Positions 11,300-20,399 of a DNA stretch of 64,000 nt are shown here, one piece after another. The notes below the pieces were generated by a model. That model was not told the origin of the DNA, ran no database searches, and saw only the letters and a list, made by a program, of their open reading frames with translations. A program made the translations under genes and the position numbers. This DNA comes from Cordilura impudica (lineage: Eukaryota > Arthropoda > Insecta > Diptera > Scathophagidae). The stretch lies in NCBI GenBank assembly GCA_963682025.1, contig OY821519.1, positions 158,191,056 to 158,255,055 of the forward strand, given 5' to 3'. Position 1 is the first letter of the stretch, and each line of letters starts with the position of its first letter.

Positions 11300-12409
11300 A
11301 TTCAGCTGTTCCCGGTCTTCATCTTCATCAAGATCCTGCTCGAAGAGTGAGCTTACGTCGTCACAATCCTGCGGGTCTTCTGAGTCCATATAATTGACTC
11401 TTTGATTCTTAGGGGAAGGCATAGATCTTCCAGAATCTTCATACCTACGCTTGCTTATATTCGGGTTATTTGGTTGCGAGATTTTTTGCGTCGGTGTGTG
11501 TAATGTAGGGCGTCTAAACATAGATGAACCGGGGTCTACATCCATGGGTGTGGATTTCGCCACTTCTTTTTGGTTAGTTGGATGTACGTATTTGTATGCG
11601 GGGTGAGTTGATCTGAAGTTAGCAGACTTTTTCTGATGAGCATAATTAGATTTTGCCAAGTCACCAGCTGCAAAGATTCTTGCAAATTCTTGACGCTTTT
11701 GATCCGATTACAGCTCTTGAGCGGTTGCTAGTGCTGTCGTCAGATCTACTGGTCGCGCAGAGAAGAGTATGTCACTCAAAGGACGGCGTAATCCTGAGAT
11801 GAATATACGTAGTGCATTATCCCTAGCGCGTTCATTAAGTGCACTAGCTATATCTTCGTTATTGGAATAGCTCATTTTGTTCTTATTTATTATAAGGGTT
11901 AAATGTTCATCGACGGAGTCATAAAATTCTATAATTGATTTATTTCCCTGTTTGAGGATGCTAAGTTCATTTTCTAACGCCTGCAGGGACCTCTTATCAG
12001 CGTAACATTGATCTAACCGAGCTATTATTGCTCTAAAATTTAAAATTGTATTAAATGCAGATAACTTGGCGTTAGCCGCACCGGTTATTTTATTACGGAA
12101 AATTCCCATGGCTACATAGTAATTTTCAGTACCCTCAGAATAATATTCCATAGCAAAATGGGCCGCCTCCCTCCAAGCAGGGTAAGTTTGGCCCTCGCCT
12201 CTAAATTCTGGTAAGGATTTCACTAAATCGAGGGAAGTCCCCCTGTTGAATTGTCCTACAGTCACGGGGTCGTATCGGTCTACCCTTGGTGTTAGATTCT
12301 CAAACAGTTGTTGGGTCAATTCATTTACCTTTTCATGTAGTTCCTTAGTAATTGCTTCCACCGAGGCAGCGACTAAATCTACAATCTGTTCTTTAGTAAA
12401 ACTTGTCAT
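11288..12409 (-). pseudogene. gag: Errantivirus gag with one in-frame stop
   Basis: The ATG at 12409 opens a 373-codon frame that ends at the TAA at 11288-11290. A single TAA at 11708-11710 interrupts it; both sides share the same frame. The N-terminal part is helical, with a capsid-like block (LPEFRGEGQTYPAWREAAHF). The C-terminal part is rich in Lys, Pro, Asn and Asp, with no CCHC knuckle that I can see, as in errantiviruses. The end overlaps pol at the slippery site. The stop could be a mutation or a sequencing error, since the LTRs are nearly identical. Confidence 0.82.
11294..11300 (-). promoter_or_regulatory. Candidate -1 ribosomal frameshift site TTTTTTA
   Basis: On the reverse strand the heptamer T TTT TTA is in the gag frame, one sense codon before the gag stop. 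A -1 slip gives FFRIKPFL, which reads directly into the protease. The heptamer is of the canonical slippery type used by retroviruses. I did not identify the downstream stem-loop with certainty. Confidence 0.7.
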
Positions 12410-12630
12410 TTCAATTATTTTAAGTCAGTTATCGCAACAAATGCCAATAATACGAGAGGATAATTGGGAAAACACAATTTAATCTTTATTGTAATTTAAA
12501 TAATTACCGAAAAAATTCGCGAGAACAAAACAAAAATACACCAAAAAAAAAATGGGAAAAACTTTACAATTCGGATCGCAAATGTACTTACAATTTTCTT
12601 ATTAAATTCGTGTGTTGTTTGGTTGTGGTT
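12410..12630. other. Errantivirus leader between repeat array and gag
   Basis: This is A-rich leader sequence with no reading frame of interest. It lies directly upstream of the gag start in the element orientation. Confidence 0.5.
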
Positions 12631-13004
12631 GCAGTTTCCAAAAATTTATTCAAATGTTGATTCGCTGTTGTCTCGTTGCAGTTTCCAAATTTATTCAAAT
12701 GTTGATTCGCTGTTGTCTCGTTGCAGTTTCCAAAAATTTATTCAAATGTTGATTCGCTGTTGTCTCGTTGCAGTTTCCAAAAATTTATTCAAATGTTGAT
12801 TCGCTGTTGTCTCGTTGCAGTTTCCAAAAATTTATTCAAATGTTGATTCGCTGTTGTCTCGTTGCAGTTTCCAAAAATTTATTCAAATGTTGATTCACTG
12901 TTGTCTCGTTGCAGTTTCCAAAAATTTATTCAAATGTTGATTCGCTGTTGTCTCGTTGCAGTTTCCAAAAATTTATTCAAATGTTGATTTGCTGTTGTCT
13001 CGTT
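12631..13004. repeat. Tandem array, eight copies of a 47 bp unit, in the errantivirus leader
   Basis: The units start at 12631, 12678, 12723, 12770, 12817, 12864, 12911 and 12958. All are 47 bp except the second (45 bp). Each contains GTTGCAGTTTCC, AAATTTATTCAAATGTTGAT and CGCTGTTGTCTCG. Copies differ by only one or two bases. The array lies between the primer site and gag. This is where the Drosophila gypsy element has its cluster of Su(Hw) insulator sites; whether this array binds a similar protein is inference. Confidence 0.95.
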
Positions 13005-13421
13005 GTTGATTTGTTTATTTGCGATTGTTTAAGCAGCTTTGTTCCAAAAAAAAATTTTACTCAGAAAATTTCGTATTTAAAAATTTTTTTAAATATATAT
13101 TTTTTTATAGTTTTTCAGGCTCTATGTCCTTTAATTTCCGCACTTCGGTATACTATGTACTACCTTTGTTTTACTTCACAAAAAAAAAAAAAAATTAGTT
13201 CTTCAGGTTCTATGTCCTTTAAAAAAAATTTTTTTTTTAAACAATTTTTCAGGGAATTTGCAAAAGAAAAAAATTTTTTTAAACGGTTTAAAGTTTTTTT
13301 TCAGGTTCTTTCTATGTCCTTTATTTTCAACTTTTTTTTTCCGCACTTTGGTATGCTATGTACTTTTATATTTTTCTTCGCTCGGTATACTATGTACCTT
13401 TTTTTTTACGCGTTGGGCGCC
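13005..13421. other. Errantivirus leader between 5' LTR and tandem array, no gene
   Basis: This stretch is rich in A and T runs and repeats an imperfect block (TTCTATGTCCTTT, CGGTATACTATGTAC) several times. Reading frames here are homopolymer artefacts. Confidence 0.6.
13409..13421 (-). other. Errantivirus primer binding site (tRNA-Lys type)
   Basis: Read on the reverse strand, the 5' LTR ends ...AACT and GGCGCCCAACG follows at once. With the last LTR base this gives TGGCGCCCAACG, complementary to the 3' end of tRNA-Lys, the primer used by gypsy. Confidence 0.85.
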
Positions 13422-13780
13422 AGTTAACTATACACGATTCATTTGTTGGTTTATGCTTGAATGCCCATTCTTTATTTTGCCAAAAGGTTTTATTAAACTA
13501 ATAGTGCTAACAATGCACTTTATTAAAAGTAAAAATTTATTCAAGATTGGCCAATCATAAAATTGCCAAAATATACGCTATTGTAATATGATATTTAAAA
13601 TAAAATAACAATGTGTTGATATTGCAATAATTTCGATTTAAAATTTATGGTGAATTGGCCAATCACAAAACAAAGTAAAAAATGCAAAATAGGAAAAATA
13701 AATATTAAGGGAGTTCTGCAATGCACAATAAGTTCCCTTAAAACATTAGGGGTATTGCTGTTATCGTGCACACGTTAACT
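13422..13780 (-). repeat. Errantivirus 5' LTR
   Basis: This 359 bp LTR is nearly identical to 6564-6922. On the reverse strand it starts AGTTAACGTGTGCACG at 13780. It is followed by TACA (13781-13784), the duplicated target. Confidence 0.93.
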
Positions 13781-13784
13781 TACA

Positions 13785-13943
13785 CACTATCGAGGGTGTC
13801 CAATTCTTACCACATATAACACTTAAAGAAAAATATGATTCATACAAGTTAATTATTTCAATAGTAATTTTACGGCGACTGGGCACAATTGTAAATTTTC
13901 CACACACGTAACAAAAGTAGTTAAATTTATTACACGCCTCCAT
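13785..13943 (-). pseudogene. CMC-like transposase, N-terminal exon
   Basis: The ATG at 13941-13943 opens MEACNKFNYFCYVCGKFT, the first Cys pair of an N-terminal zinc finger. The block ends with NWTPSIVC at the errantivirus junction. Past the insertion, at 6559, the sequence continues in frame with a Thr-Thr-Cys-Ile stretch and KKWKKDGDAMPFG once a single TACA is kept. The two parts therefore form one gene cut by the insertion. The upstream sequence to the right inverted repeat (13944-14522) is probably promoter and 5' untranslated sequence. Confidence 0.8.
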
Positions 13944-14522
13944 CTTAGAAATTTAAGTATAACCGACTTGATAAGAGATTGTCAAAAACTTTAAAGTTAG
14001 ACTTATTTTTAATATTTCTTATTTTTCAAAGTTAGTACCACTGCACAATTTTATAATTAAGGGTTTGCCGAAAAAAAATAACCGTAAAGAAATAAACGTC
14101 AGAATGTCATTGAAAGTACAAAGAAACAAAGACAGTACAAAGAAACAAAGAAAGAACAAAATAATAAAAAAAATTAAAATTAATATGTAGTTGATTTTTT
14201 TTTTTTTTTCACCATATATGGTTACATACCTTGTGTGTGGGCAATCTTGAATTTGATTCGTTTTTGGTGTTTGTGTTAAGTTTTAGGTTTTGGTGTGTTC
14301 TGACGTATATAGTAAAATTTTATGGCCAACAATTTTGTAGAACATTTTATCCCCGCCCTTCCCCTTTTTCGGGGTGTTTTTTACGATTTGTTAGAATAAA
14401 GCAAAAAAAAGCCGTTATGAGGGGCAGTTAGAGTGTTAATATGTTCAACAAAAATATTTTGCATAATATTTTCTACAAAGTTGCTGAACACACCCTGCAC
14501 CTCAGATGTAAACAAAACATAG
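13944..14522. other. CMC-like transposon, sequence upstream of its transposase
   Basis: No gene is seen between the transposase start and the right inverted repeat. There are A and T runs and a short direct repeat (GTACAAAGAAACAAAG twice near 14117-14150). Confidence 0.5.
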
Positions 14523-14703
14523 TTTTATATACCGGTATTCTGCAAGAACAGGCCAAAAGGGGGAAACTTTAACCCCCCTAACTTTTTTTTAAGAGCTAAC
14601 CTAAAAAAAGGCGAACGCCATTCGATTCAGCACAGTCGATTTAGTTTAACTCACCGGGTGCCCCGTTTGTCGGCAAAAAAAAGTTCTCAAAACTAGCACA
14701 GTG
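14523..14703. repeat. CMC-like transposon right terminal inverted repeat
   Basis: This is the inverted partner of 4733-4904. It ends GCACAGTG and is followed by the duplicated TAA (14704-14706). Confidence 0.88.
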
Positions 14704-14829
14704 TAATAAATAACATCAGCTGAGAGGTATTATTGTAATCCACTAAAAAGTAATAGCATTTTTATACTGCTGGTAATAAAACTTATTGTGAATGAATAAT
14801 ATATATATTAAATAAGAACGCCTAAAAGG

Positions 14830-15592
14830 ATGCCTAACTCTCAAGATAACATAACCCAGCAAGCAAAAAGAAAGAATCTAGAATTGTCACCAGAAAAATG
14901 TAATTTGGTAGGCAGCATGCCGATAAATGATTTAATGACTGATGTAGAGGAAATTACACAGGAGATAGGAGCAGTAAAAAATGAAATGGCTGCTTTGAAA
15001 AGCGAAAATGAGCAACTAAAAATGGAGGTAGAAAATTTAAAAAAAGAAAAGGAAACCAGCAAGAAAAATATTGTATGGCTTGAAAAACAGTCGGGTAATA
15101 AAAAATTAATTTTTAAAGGCTTAGCCAAAGAAAATAGCCCTAGAGTCGCCATTCGAAAGACTTGCAAAGACAAATTAAATATCGATGTTAATATTATTTC
15201 TGCTTGGGAGATTTTTGAAAAAGATGAGAAAATTAATGTTGCAGTTGATTTTGAATCTACTGCATTTCAAAAATATTTCAAAATCAAAAAAAATTGTCTG
15301 GCACATCAATCATAGTTGAACGTGATCTGATACCATTTAAACAAGAAAAGAAAATAGTTTTTTTTTGCAATTAAAGAAAAAATTGGTTGAGATGAACAAC
15401 AAATACAAAGTTTTGGTAAGAGACGACAAACTCAAAGTCGGAGAAAAATGGTTTATATGGAATACAGAAAACAAATTGGTGTGTGGTAAAGAAGATGGCA
15501 TAGAAACTTTGGCAAAAGTATATGGAGAGGAGGTGAAATTATTAGATTTTAATTATGAAACATTGTTAAGTAATTCTGTAATTCTAAGTTAG
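14830..15592 (+). pseudogene. Second non-LTR element ORF1 (coiled-coil RNA-binding type)
   Basis: The ATG at 14830 opens a protein with a long coiled coil at about residues 35-80 (EIGAVKNEMAALKSENEQLK), then LEKQSGNKKLIFKGLAKEN. The latter resembles the start of the RRM-like domain in L1/CR1-type ORF1 proteins. The frame closes at 15315 and resumes in another frame at 15365 after a run of T. It then reads through KYKVLVRDDKLKVGEKWFIW to 15592. One indel in the T run explains the break. The product would be an RNA chaperone of the element particle. Confidence 0.68.
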
Positions 15593-15659
15593 AAAACTAA
15601 AACGTGTCTGTCGACAAACAAACAATGCCGTTAATTTAGAAAAACATAATATATCAATA

Positions 15660-16546
15660 ATATCGTATAATATAAATTAATTACATAAAACAAGCTGACA
15701 TTTTCTTTCTAATAGAAACCCACTTAATTGAACAAAAAAACAGAAAGTATTCGGAAATATTTCCAGGGTTTTACATTATACTTTGTACAAGCAATAAAAA
15801 CTAGTCGCTTCGGTAGGGCAGTTGGTGGATGCTTGTATGGAATAAGAAACAGTCTAAAATGCGAAAGCTTTAGAATGGACATTGTCGATGAAGGATATGT
15901 TAAATTAGTTAAATTGTATATACATGATACACAAATTACATTTATTCCATTGTATTTAAGAGGATGTAACTGGCAAAATGAGTTTAATATTGTTAAAAAC
16001 TTTTTTGAGGAAAATCATATAACTAATCCGTTAATTATTGGTGATCTTAACATCAGAATCGGTAGTATTCAACAAAACGTAGACGATTTGCATATGGAAA
16101 TGTTTAAATCGGGAAGAGAAGTGAGAAGATCAAAAGATGTTATTGATAAAAATAAGGGAAGACAGTTTATGAGATTTTGCCTAGATGAAAATCTATTTGT
16201 GCTTAATGGTCAAACTGATGGAGATGAAGAAGGTTCCTTAACATAAGCAAGCTCAGTTGGTGAGTCAGTACATGATAAATGCGCAGTTCATTTTGAAAAT
16301 TTACAACATGTAATGCATTTTTGTGTGGACAATGAAGTATGGTCCGATCATTTTCCTATAAAATTAACATTAAACTTGTCCTGGGATAAAAATTACATTA
16401 AGAGCATTAATTTATTACCCAAACTACGATGGTATTGTAATGAAAAGGCAAAATATCAATCAAATCTGAATTCTAAAATCGAACAACATCCAAATAATCA
16501 TACCTTTAGTTTACAAGAGTTGCAAAATATGATCCAAGCATCGGCG
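15660..16546 (+). pseudogene. Second non-LTR element ORF2: endonuclease
   Basis: The AP-endonuclease domain shows FLIETHL near 15705, GGCLYGIRNSLKC near 15830, PLIIGDLNIRIG near 16030-16065 and EVWSDHFPIKLTL near 16335-16370. These cover the metal-binding and His/Asp active-site blocks. Frame changes occur near 15670-15830, and an in-frame TAA lies at 16244-16246. The frame runs into Transib B at 16547 and continues beyond 20399. Confidence 0.75.
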
Positions 16547-16584
16547 CACTGTGGCTCAAATTTTGATTTCATTGGCCAAAAGTC
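16542..16584. repeat. Transib B left TSD and terminal inverted repeat
   Basis: CGGCG is followed by CACTGTGGCTCAAA at 16547. Positions 24-35 of the repeat read CATTGGCCAAAA, identical at the same distance in the right end. Confidence 0.93.
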
Positions 16585-17619
16585 AAATTTTTTTTTGTCA
16601 TCGATTTTTAAAATTTTTACTCCTTTTTGTAGCTTATATATCCAGATTAAGGTAGCCAAAAAATTAGGTTAAACTATTGATAATTGTGGGCGTGGCATGC
16701 TGTCAAACTCAACTGTTTTTTTTAATTCAGCAAAAGGTGTTTTTTTTTTGTTTTTTATCAAAAATAAATGGTTACTACTCGCAAGCTATCATCGATATTG
16801 GCCTGCGGTCTTTTTTATAATGTTAGTAGGATTATAGTCTTTAGTTTTTGTAAGTAGTCACAGTTCTAACGTTTGATATTAGGGGCGTTATGAAATATTT
16901 ATGAAACCACTATATTTTTCTCAAATTTAAACTTTAGTGGAATAGAACTTCTAAAGGAAGTAAGGGAACAAGAAACGTATACCACCCGGAGAAAGGCGAA
17001 TGTATCCTGTTTAACCCTATATATACTTTTGCACCCCCCACGAGCCCCCGGTAGAACACTTTTTTCATTTTAATGAAATTACTCTAAAAAAATTACTCTA
17101 AAAAAAATTTTGTTTTTTTACTTTAGACTACGTAAAAGTAAAATAATTAAATAAAATACCTGCGAAAGGGTTTATTGGCTTTGTTTTGATCAGCAAAAAA
17201 ATAAGTCATAAAATGATCACAATAGGTTCTACAGTAAACAAATGATCTCTTTCTTAATTTACCTGTTGTCAAATTTAAGGGTCAACCAAAGTCATAAACA
17301 ATTTTATAAGTTTGTCAATAATCGCGGCACTAAACCACTAAAGATAAAAAACCACCCCATATTGGCGAGAAACTAATTAGTTTTACCTGATATTGAAGTC
17401 TGGATAACAAGTGCAGTTTTGTTCAATTTAAGTACTACCTGCTATGAAATTAAAGATCAATGTGTGAATAACATGTACCTAAAAATGTATAAAATGACGG
17501 ATTCTATAAGGGATTACTCAATAATAAGTTAATACTTCAAGTGTACGGACGTATATTCGCAAGTGATAAAAAGTGATAAAAAAGTGATAACAGACGCAAA
17601 TAAAAATATTGAGAAAAAT
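16585..17619. other. Transib B sequence upstream of its transposase
   Basis: This is about 1 kb of AT-rich sequence with no convincing gene. It must hold the transposase promoter. An intron cannot be ruled out. Confidence 0.5.
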
Positions 17620-19641
17620 ATGGAGAACTTTAGTTATAAAGAACTGGCCGAAGAGTATTTTCGAAACAAAAACCAGGAAGATGTTCTTAGTTACGCTAAA
17701 ATAAAATTAAACTTAAATTCGTCTAGTACCGAAATACAAGAGCAATTATCTAATTTCGTCAAAGTACTAAAAAAACGATTGAAAGAAGTTAACTACTGTA
17801 AACAAAAGTTTTATAATAAAAGTGCAAACTGGTTAGAAGGCCAACTTAATGTTGGTGGAGAAACAGCAAAGCTAGATAAGGCTGGAAGACCACGCAAATC
17901 ATTGGACAACTGCAGCGATAGATCTAAGAGGCGGAAACTTAAAAATTTTAACGAGGAAATTGGTTCTACAAATATAAAAGAATCTTTTCTACATCAATTA
18001 CGAGCACAAAACCAATTAACAAAAGTGGATATCATTGAAAAAACTTGTAATGCTAGTCCAGTGAGAACAAAGCGAATTCTTAAAAGTATACCAACTCCGA
18101 GCGATGCAAAACAGTTCACAAATGAGGAGGCATTAGCATTATTTCTGGATTTGAAATTAACAAAACACCAATATATTCAGCTCAGATTGCGTGCGATTGA
18201 AAAAGGCTCAAATATGTATCCAGCATATCATCACATAACAGCTGCTAAAATAGACTGTTTGCCATCAAAGGACACTATTACAATCACACCAATTTCGGCA
18301 GAAGTACAACTACAATCTTTACTTGATCACACAGCCAAACGCTTGCTACAATCAATAACAGGAACTGAGTTAAAGAAATATGGAAACACAAAGTTAATTC
18401 TATTTTGTAAATGGGGATGTGATGGTTCTTCGGGACAAAAACAATACAAACAAGTTGTATGTGAAAATATTTCGGACTCAGATATGTTCATGGTATCATT
18501 TGTACCATTGCGATTGAAAAAGATTTTGGAAGATTCGGAGCCTTCGAGTAGTACAACGCAAACAATGGATATTTGGAAAAATGAGACACCATCTTCTACG
18601 AAATACTGCAGGCCAATCAAATTTGAATTCAAAAAAGAAAGTCATGATGCCATTAACAAAGAAGTTAGTGATATCAAGGCCCAAATAGCAACACTACAGC
18701 CATTACAATTACAGTTAGATGGGCAGCAAATTGAAGTAAGCTACCAATTAGTGCTGACAATGATAGATGGAAAAGTAGGTCAGGCTTTGACTAACACGAA
18801 GGCTGCATCCAGCTGCATTATATGCCAAGCAACATCAAGCCAATTAAACCAAGTCCCGACAAAATCATTCGATAATACCGATGCCTTCGAATTTGGATTA
18901 TCACCACTACATGCAAGAATACGACTTATGGAACACATACTAAAAATCAGTTATGATTTGGATTTCGGGCCTTCAGGATCAATAAGAAACAACGAAACCA
19001 ACAAAGAGTTAAGAAGTTCAAAAAAGAAACATGTTCAAGATGAATATCGCAAATTTGGATTGATTATAGATCAGCCAAAACAAGGGTCAGGCAATACAAA
19101 TGATGGCAATACCGCAAGAAGATTCTTTTCAGATCCAGAAACAGCATCCGAAATAACAGGAGTGGATTTAAACCTTATTTTCAGATTTAAAATAATCCTA
19201 GAAGTACTTGCGTGCAATGAAGAAATTGACTCTAGAAAATTTGGAGATTATGCTAAGGAAACTGCAAAAATATATACAACCAACTACCCATGGAGAAATA
19301 TGTCTGCAACAGTCCACAAAATCCTTCATCATGGAGAAGATGTCATTAAATATCATTTGGTGCCACTTGGAGATCTATCAGAGGAGGCTCAGGAAAAAAG
19401 GAACAAGGATTACAGATTTTATAGACAGCACAATACTAGAAAAATGTCACGAAATTCCACAAATGAAGATCTATTTAATATATTATTGGCAACGTCAGAT
19501 CCGTTCATCTCCAGTATTCGAAATCAATGGAAAGTGGAACATCGGGATTTAGATGAAGAAGCCAAAAAACTACTAAAGAACAGAAATAGCACAGAACAAA
19601 ATATGGAATATTTGCAATCAATATTTGAGTCTAATGAATAA
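17620..19641 (+). CDS. Transib transposase (RAG1-core relative), intact
   Basis: This is a 673-aa DDE transposase of the Transib superfamily, the group related to the RAG1 core. It would cut at the CACWGTG ends and join them to target DNA. I chose the ATG at 17620; an upstream frame extension at 17563 lacks ATG. The N-terminal part is Lys-rich, with RKSLDNCSDRSKRRK. Catalytic candidates are D268 in KWGCDGSSGQKQYKQ, D383 in LTMIDGKVGQAL and a Glu in the LSEEAQEKRNKDYR block at about 588-592. A Cys pair C399/C402 (CIICQ) and HARIRLMEH resemble the RAG1 zinc-binding residues. GNTNDGNTARRFFSDPE is a Transib hallmark. No stop or shift interrupts it. Confidence 0.94.
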   Translation: MENFSYKELAEEYFRNKNQEDVLSYAKIKLNLNSSSTEIQEQLSNFVKVLKKRLKEVNYCKQKFYNKSANWLEGQLNVGGETAKLDKAGRPRKSLDNCSDRSKRRKLKNFNEEIGSTNIKESFLHQLRAQNQLTKVDIIEKTCNASPVRTKRILKSIPTPSDAKQFTNEEALALFLDLKLTKHQYIQLRLRAIEKGSNMYPAYHHITAAKIDCLPSKDTITITPISAEVQLQSLLDHTAKRLLQSITGTELKKYGNTKLILFCKWGCDGSSGQKQYKQVVCENISDSDMFMVSFVPLRLKKILEDSEPSSSTTQTMDIWKNETPSSTKYCRPIKFEFKKESHDAINKEVSDIKAQIATLQPLQLQLDGQQIEVSYQLVLTMIDGKVGQALTNTKAASSCIICQATSSQLNQVPTKSFDNTDAFEFGLSPLHARIRLMEHILKISYDLDFGPSGSIRNNETNKELRSSKKKHVQDEYRKFGLIIDQPKQGSGNTNDGNTARRFFSDPETASEITGVDLNLIFRFKIILEVLACNEEIDSRKFGDYAKETAKIYTTNYPWRNMSATVHKILHHGEDVIKYHLVPLGDLSEEAQEKRNKDYRFYRQHNTRKMSRNSTNEDLFNILLATSDPFISSIRNQWKVEHRDLDEEAKKLLKNRNSTEQNMEYLQSIFESNE

Positions 19642-20356
19642 TAATTATAATTGCCTTTCATTGTTATTTAAGTACGAAAAACATAGTATTAGTAAAAAAT
19701 AATAATAAACAGAACCTACCATTGTTACAAATGCTATTTAAATCTATTGCAGTTTTTATTCTTAAAAGGTTTCCCACATATGAATGCAATGTTTTAATAG
19801 ATAAGAAAGATTCAAAAAATAAGAACCCATATTTTCATATCAAAATTAAAAAAAAAATTAGAATCATTGCGCTAATGTTTAGCAGATTTATTTAGCTAGT
19901 GTAACAAATTAGGCAGCAAACACTAATAAATTTTTCTGTAGTAATAATAATATTCCTTGAGTGTAAGCAAATTGCAAATTTGATAGCAAACATTTTTAAT
20001 TTTTTAGTAATACTAGTTAAATTTCTAGTGAATTTTACTATTTTGTTGCGTGTAAAAATTTTTTTGAGTGTAAAAATTTTTTTGAGTGTAAGCATTAAAA
20101 AAATTTCATTATTACAAAAAATGTTTATAATAATTATTTAACTCCAAATATGACACTTTCTAATAAATAAAAATAAATAAAAAAAAACATATATCACGCT
20201 AAAAGTTAAAAAAAATCAAAAGTTAAACTTTGACCTAGAATTCCTTAAAAAGTACTCAATCAATTTAAATGAAATTCACACTGAGTCAAGATCAACTATC
20301 TATCTATCTACTAAAAAAAACAGTACTAAAATATTTTGATCGGTTCAAAAGTTACA
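19642..20356. other. Transib B sequence downstream of its transposase
   Basis: This is AT-rich, non-coding sequence with an AATAATAAACAG stretch shortly after the stop that could serve polyadenylation. A short duplicated word (GTGTAAAAATTTTTTTGA) lies at 20049-20085. Confidence 0.5.
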
Positions 20357-20399
20357 GAATTTTGGCCAATGAAAAATGATTTTCAGCCACTGTGCGGCG
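20357..20399. repeat. Transib B right terminal inverted repeat and TSD
   Basis: The inverted repeat ends CAGCCACTGTG at 20394, followed by CGGCG at 20395-20399. Confidence 0.93.

Larger units (their letters stand above)
6564..13780 (-). mobile_element. Gypsy-type errantivirus with env
   Basis: This 7217 bp element lies on the reverse strand between two 359 bp LTRs, with TACA duplicated at 6560-6563 and 13781-13784. It has a tRNA-Lys-type primer site, gag, pol (PR-RT-RNase H-IN) and env, the layout of insect errantiviruses. The LTRs start AGTTAA and end TTAACT and differ at only three positions that I can see, so the insertion is recent. Its genes nevertheless carry a gag stop, a pol deletion and frameshifts in pol and env. 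It split the CMC-like transposase within a zinc-finger codon. Confidence 0.92.
4733..14703 (-). mobile_element. CACTA/Mirage/Chapaev-like DNA transposon carrying an errantivirus
   Basis: The ends are long inverted repeats (about 170-180 bp) starting CACTATGCTAGTT on the left and, read inward, CACTGTGCTAGTT on the right. The flanks repeat TAA at 4730-4732 and 14704-14706. CACT-type termini and a 3 bp duplication fit the CMC superfamily, perhaps Chapaev3; that assignment comes from memory of the family. The transposase is on the reverse strand and is split by the errantivirus at 6564-13780. Without that insertion the element is about 2.75 kb. Confidence 0.82.
16547..20394 (+). mobile_element. 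Transib B: apparently intact Transib DNA transposon
   Basis: This 3848 bp element has about 38 bp inverted repeats starting CACTGTGGCT (left) and CACAGTGGCT (right, read inward). The flanks repeat CGGCG at 16542-16546 and 20395-20399, the GC-rich 5 bp duplication typical of Transib. Removing the element and one CGGCG restores the host non-LTR reading frame. It encodes one uninterrupted transposase at 17620-19641 on the same strand. It is complete at both ends with no visible lesion, so it may be mobile. Confidence 0.95.

Noticed and set aside
12631..13004. Regular 47 bp repeats as a CRISPR-like array
   Set aside because: There are no spacers: units are contiguous copies. The host is an animal, and the array lies in a retrotransposon leader.
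12909..13427. 172-codon plus-strand frame
   Set aside because: It consists of the 47 bp repeats and T-run leader sequence antisense to the errantivirus; the Phe-rich product has no family.
18327..18684. Minus-strand frames inside the Transib B transposase
   Set aside because: They are shadows of the intact plus-strand gene.
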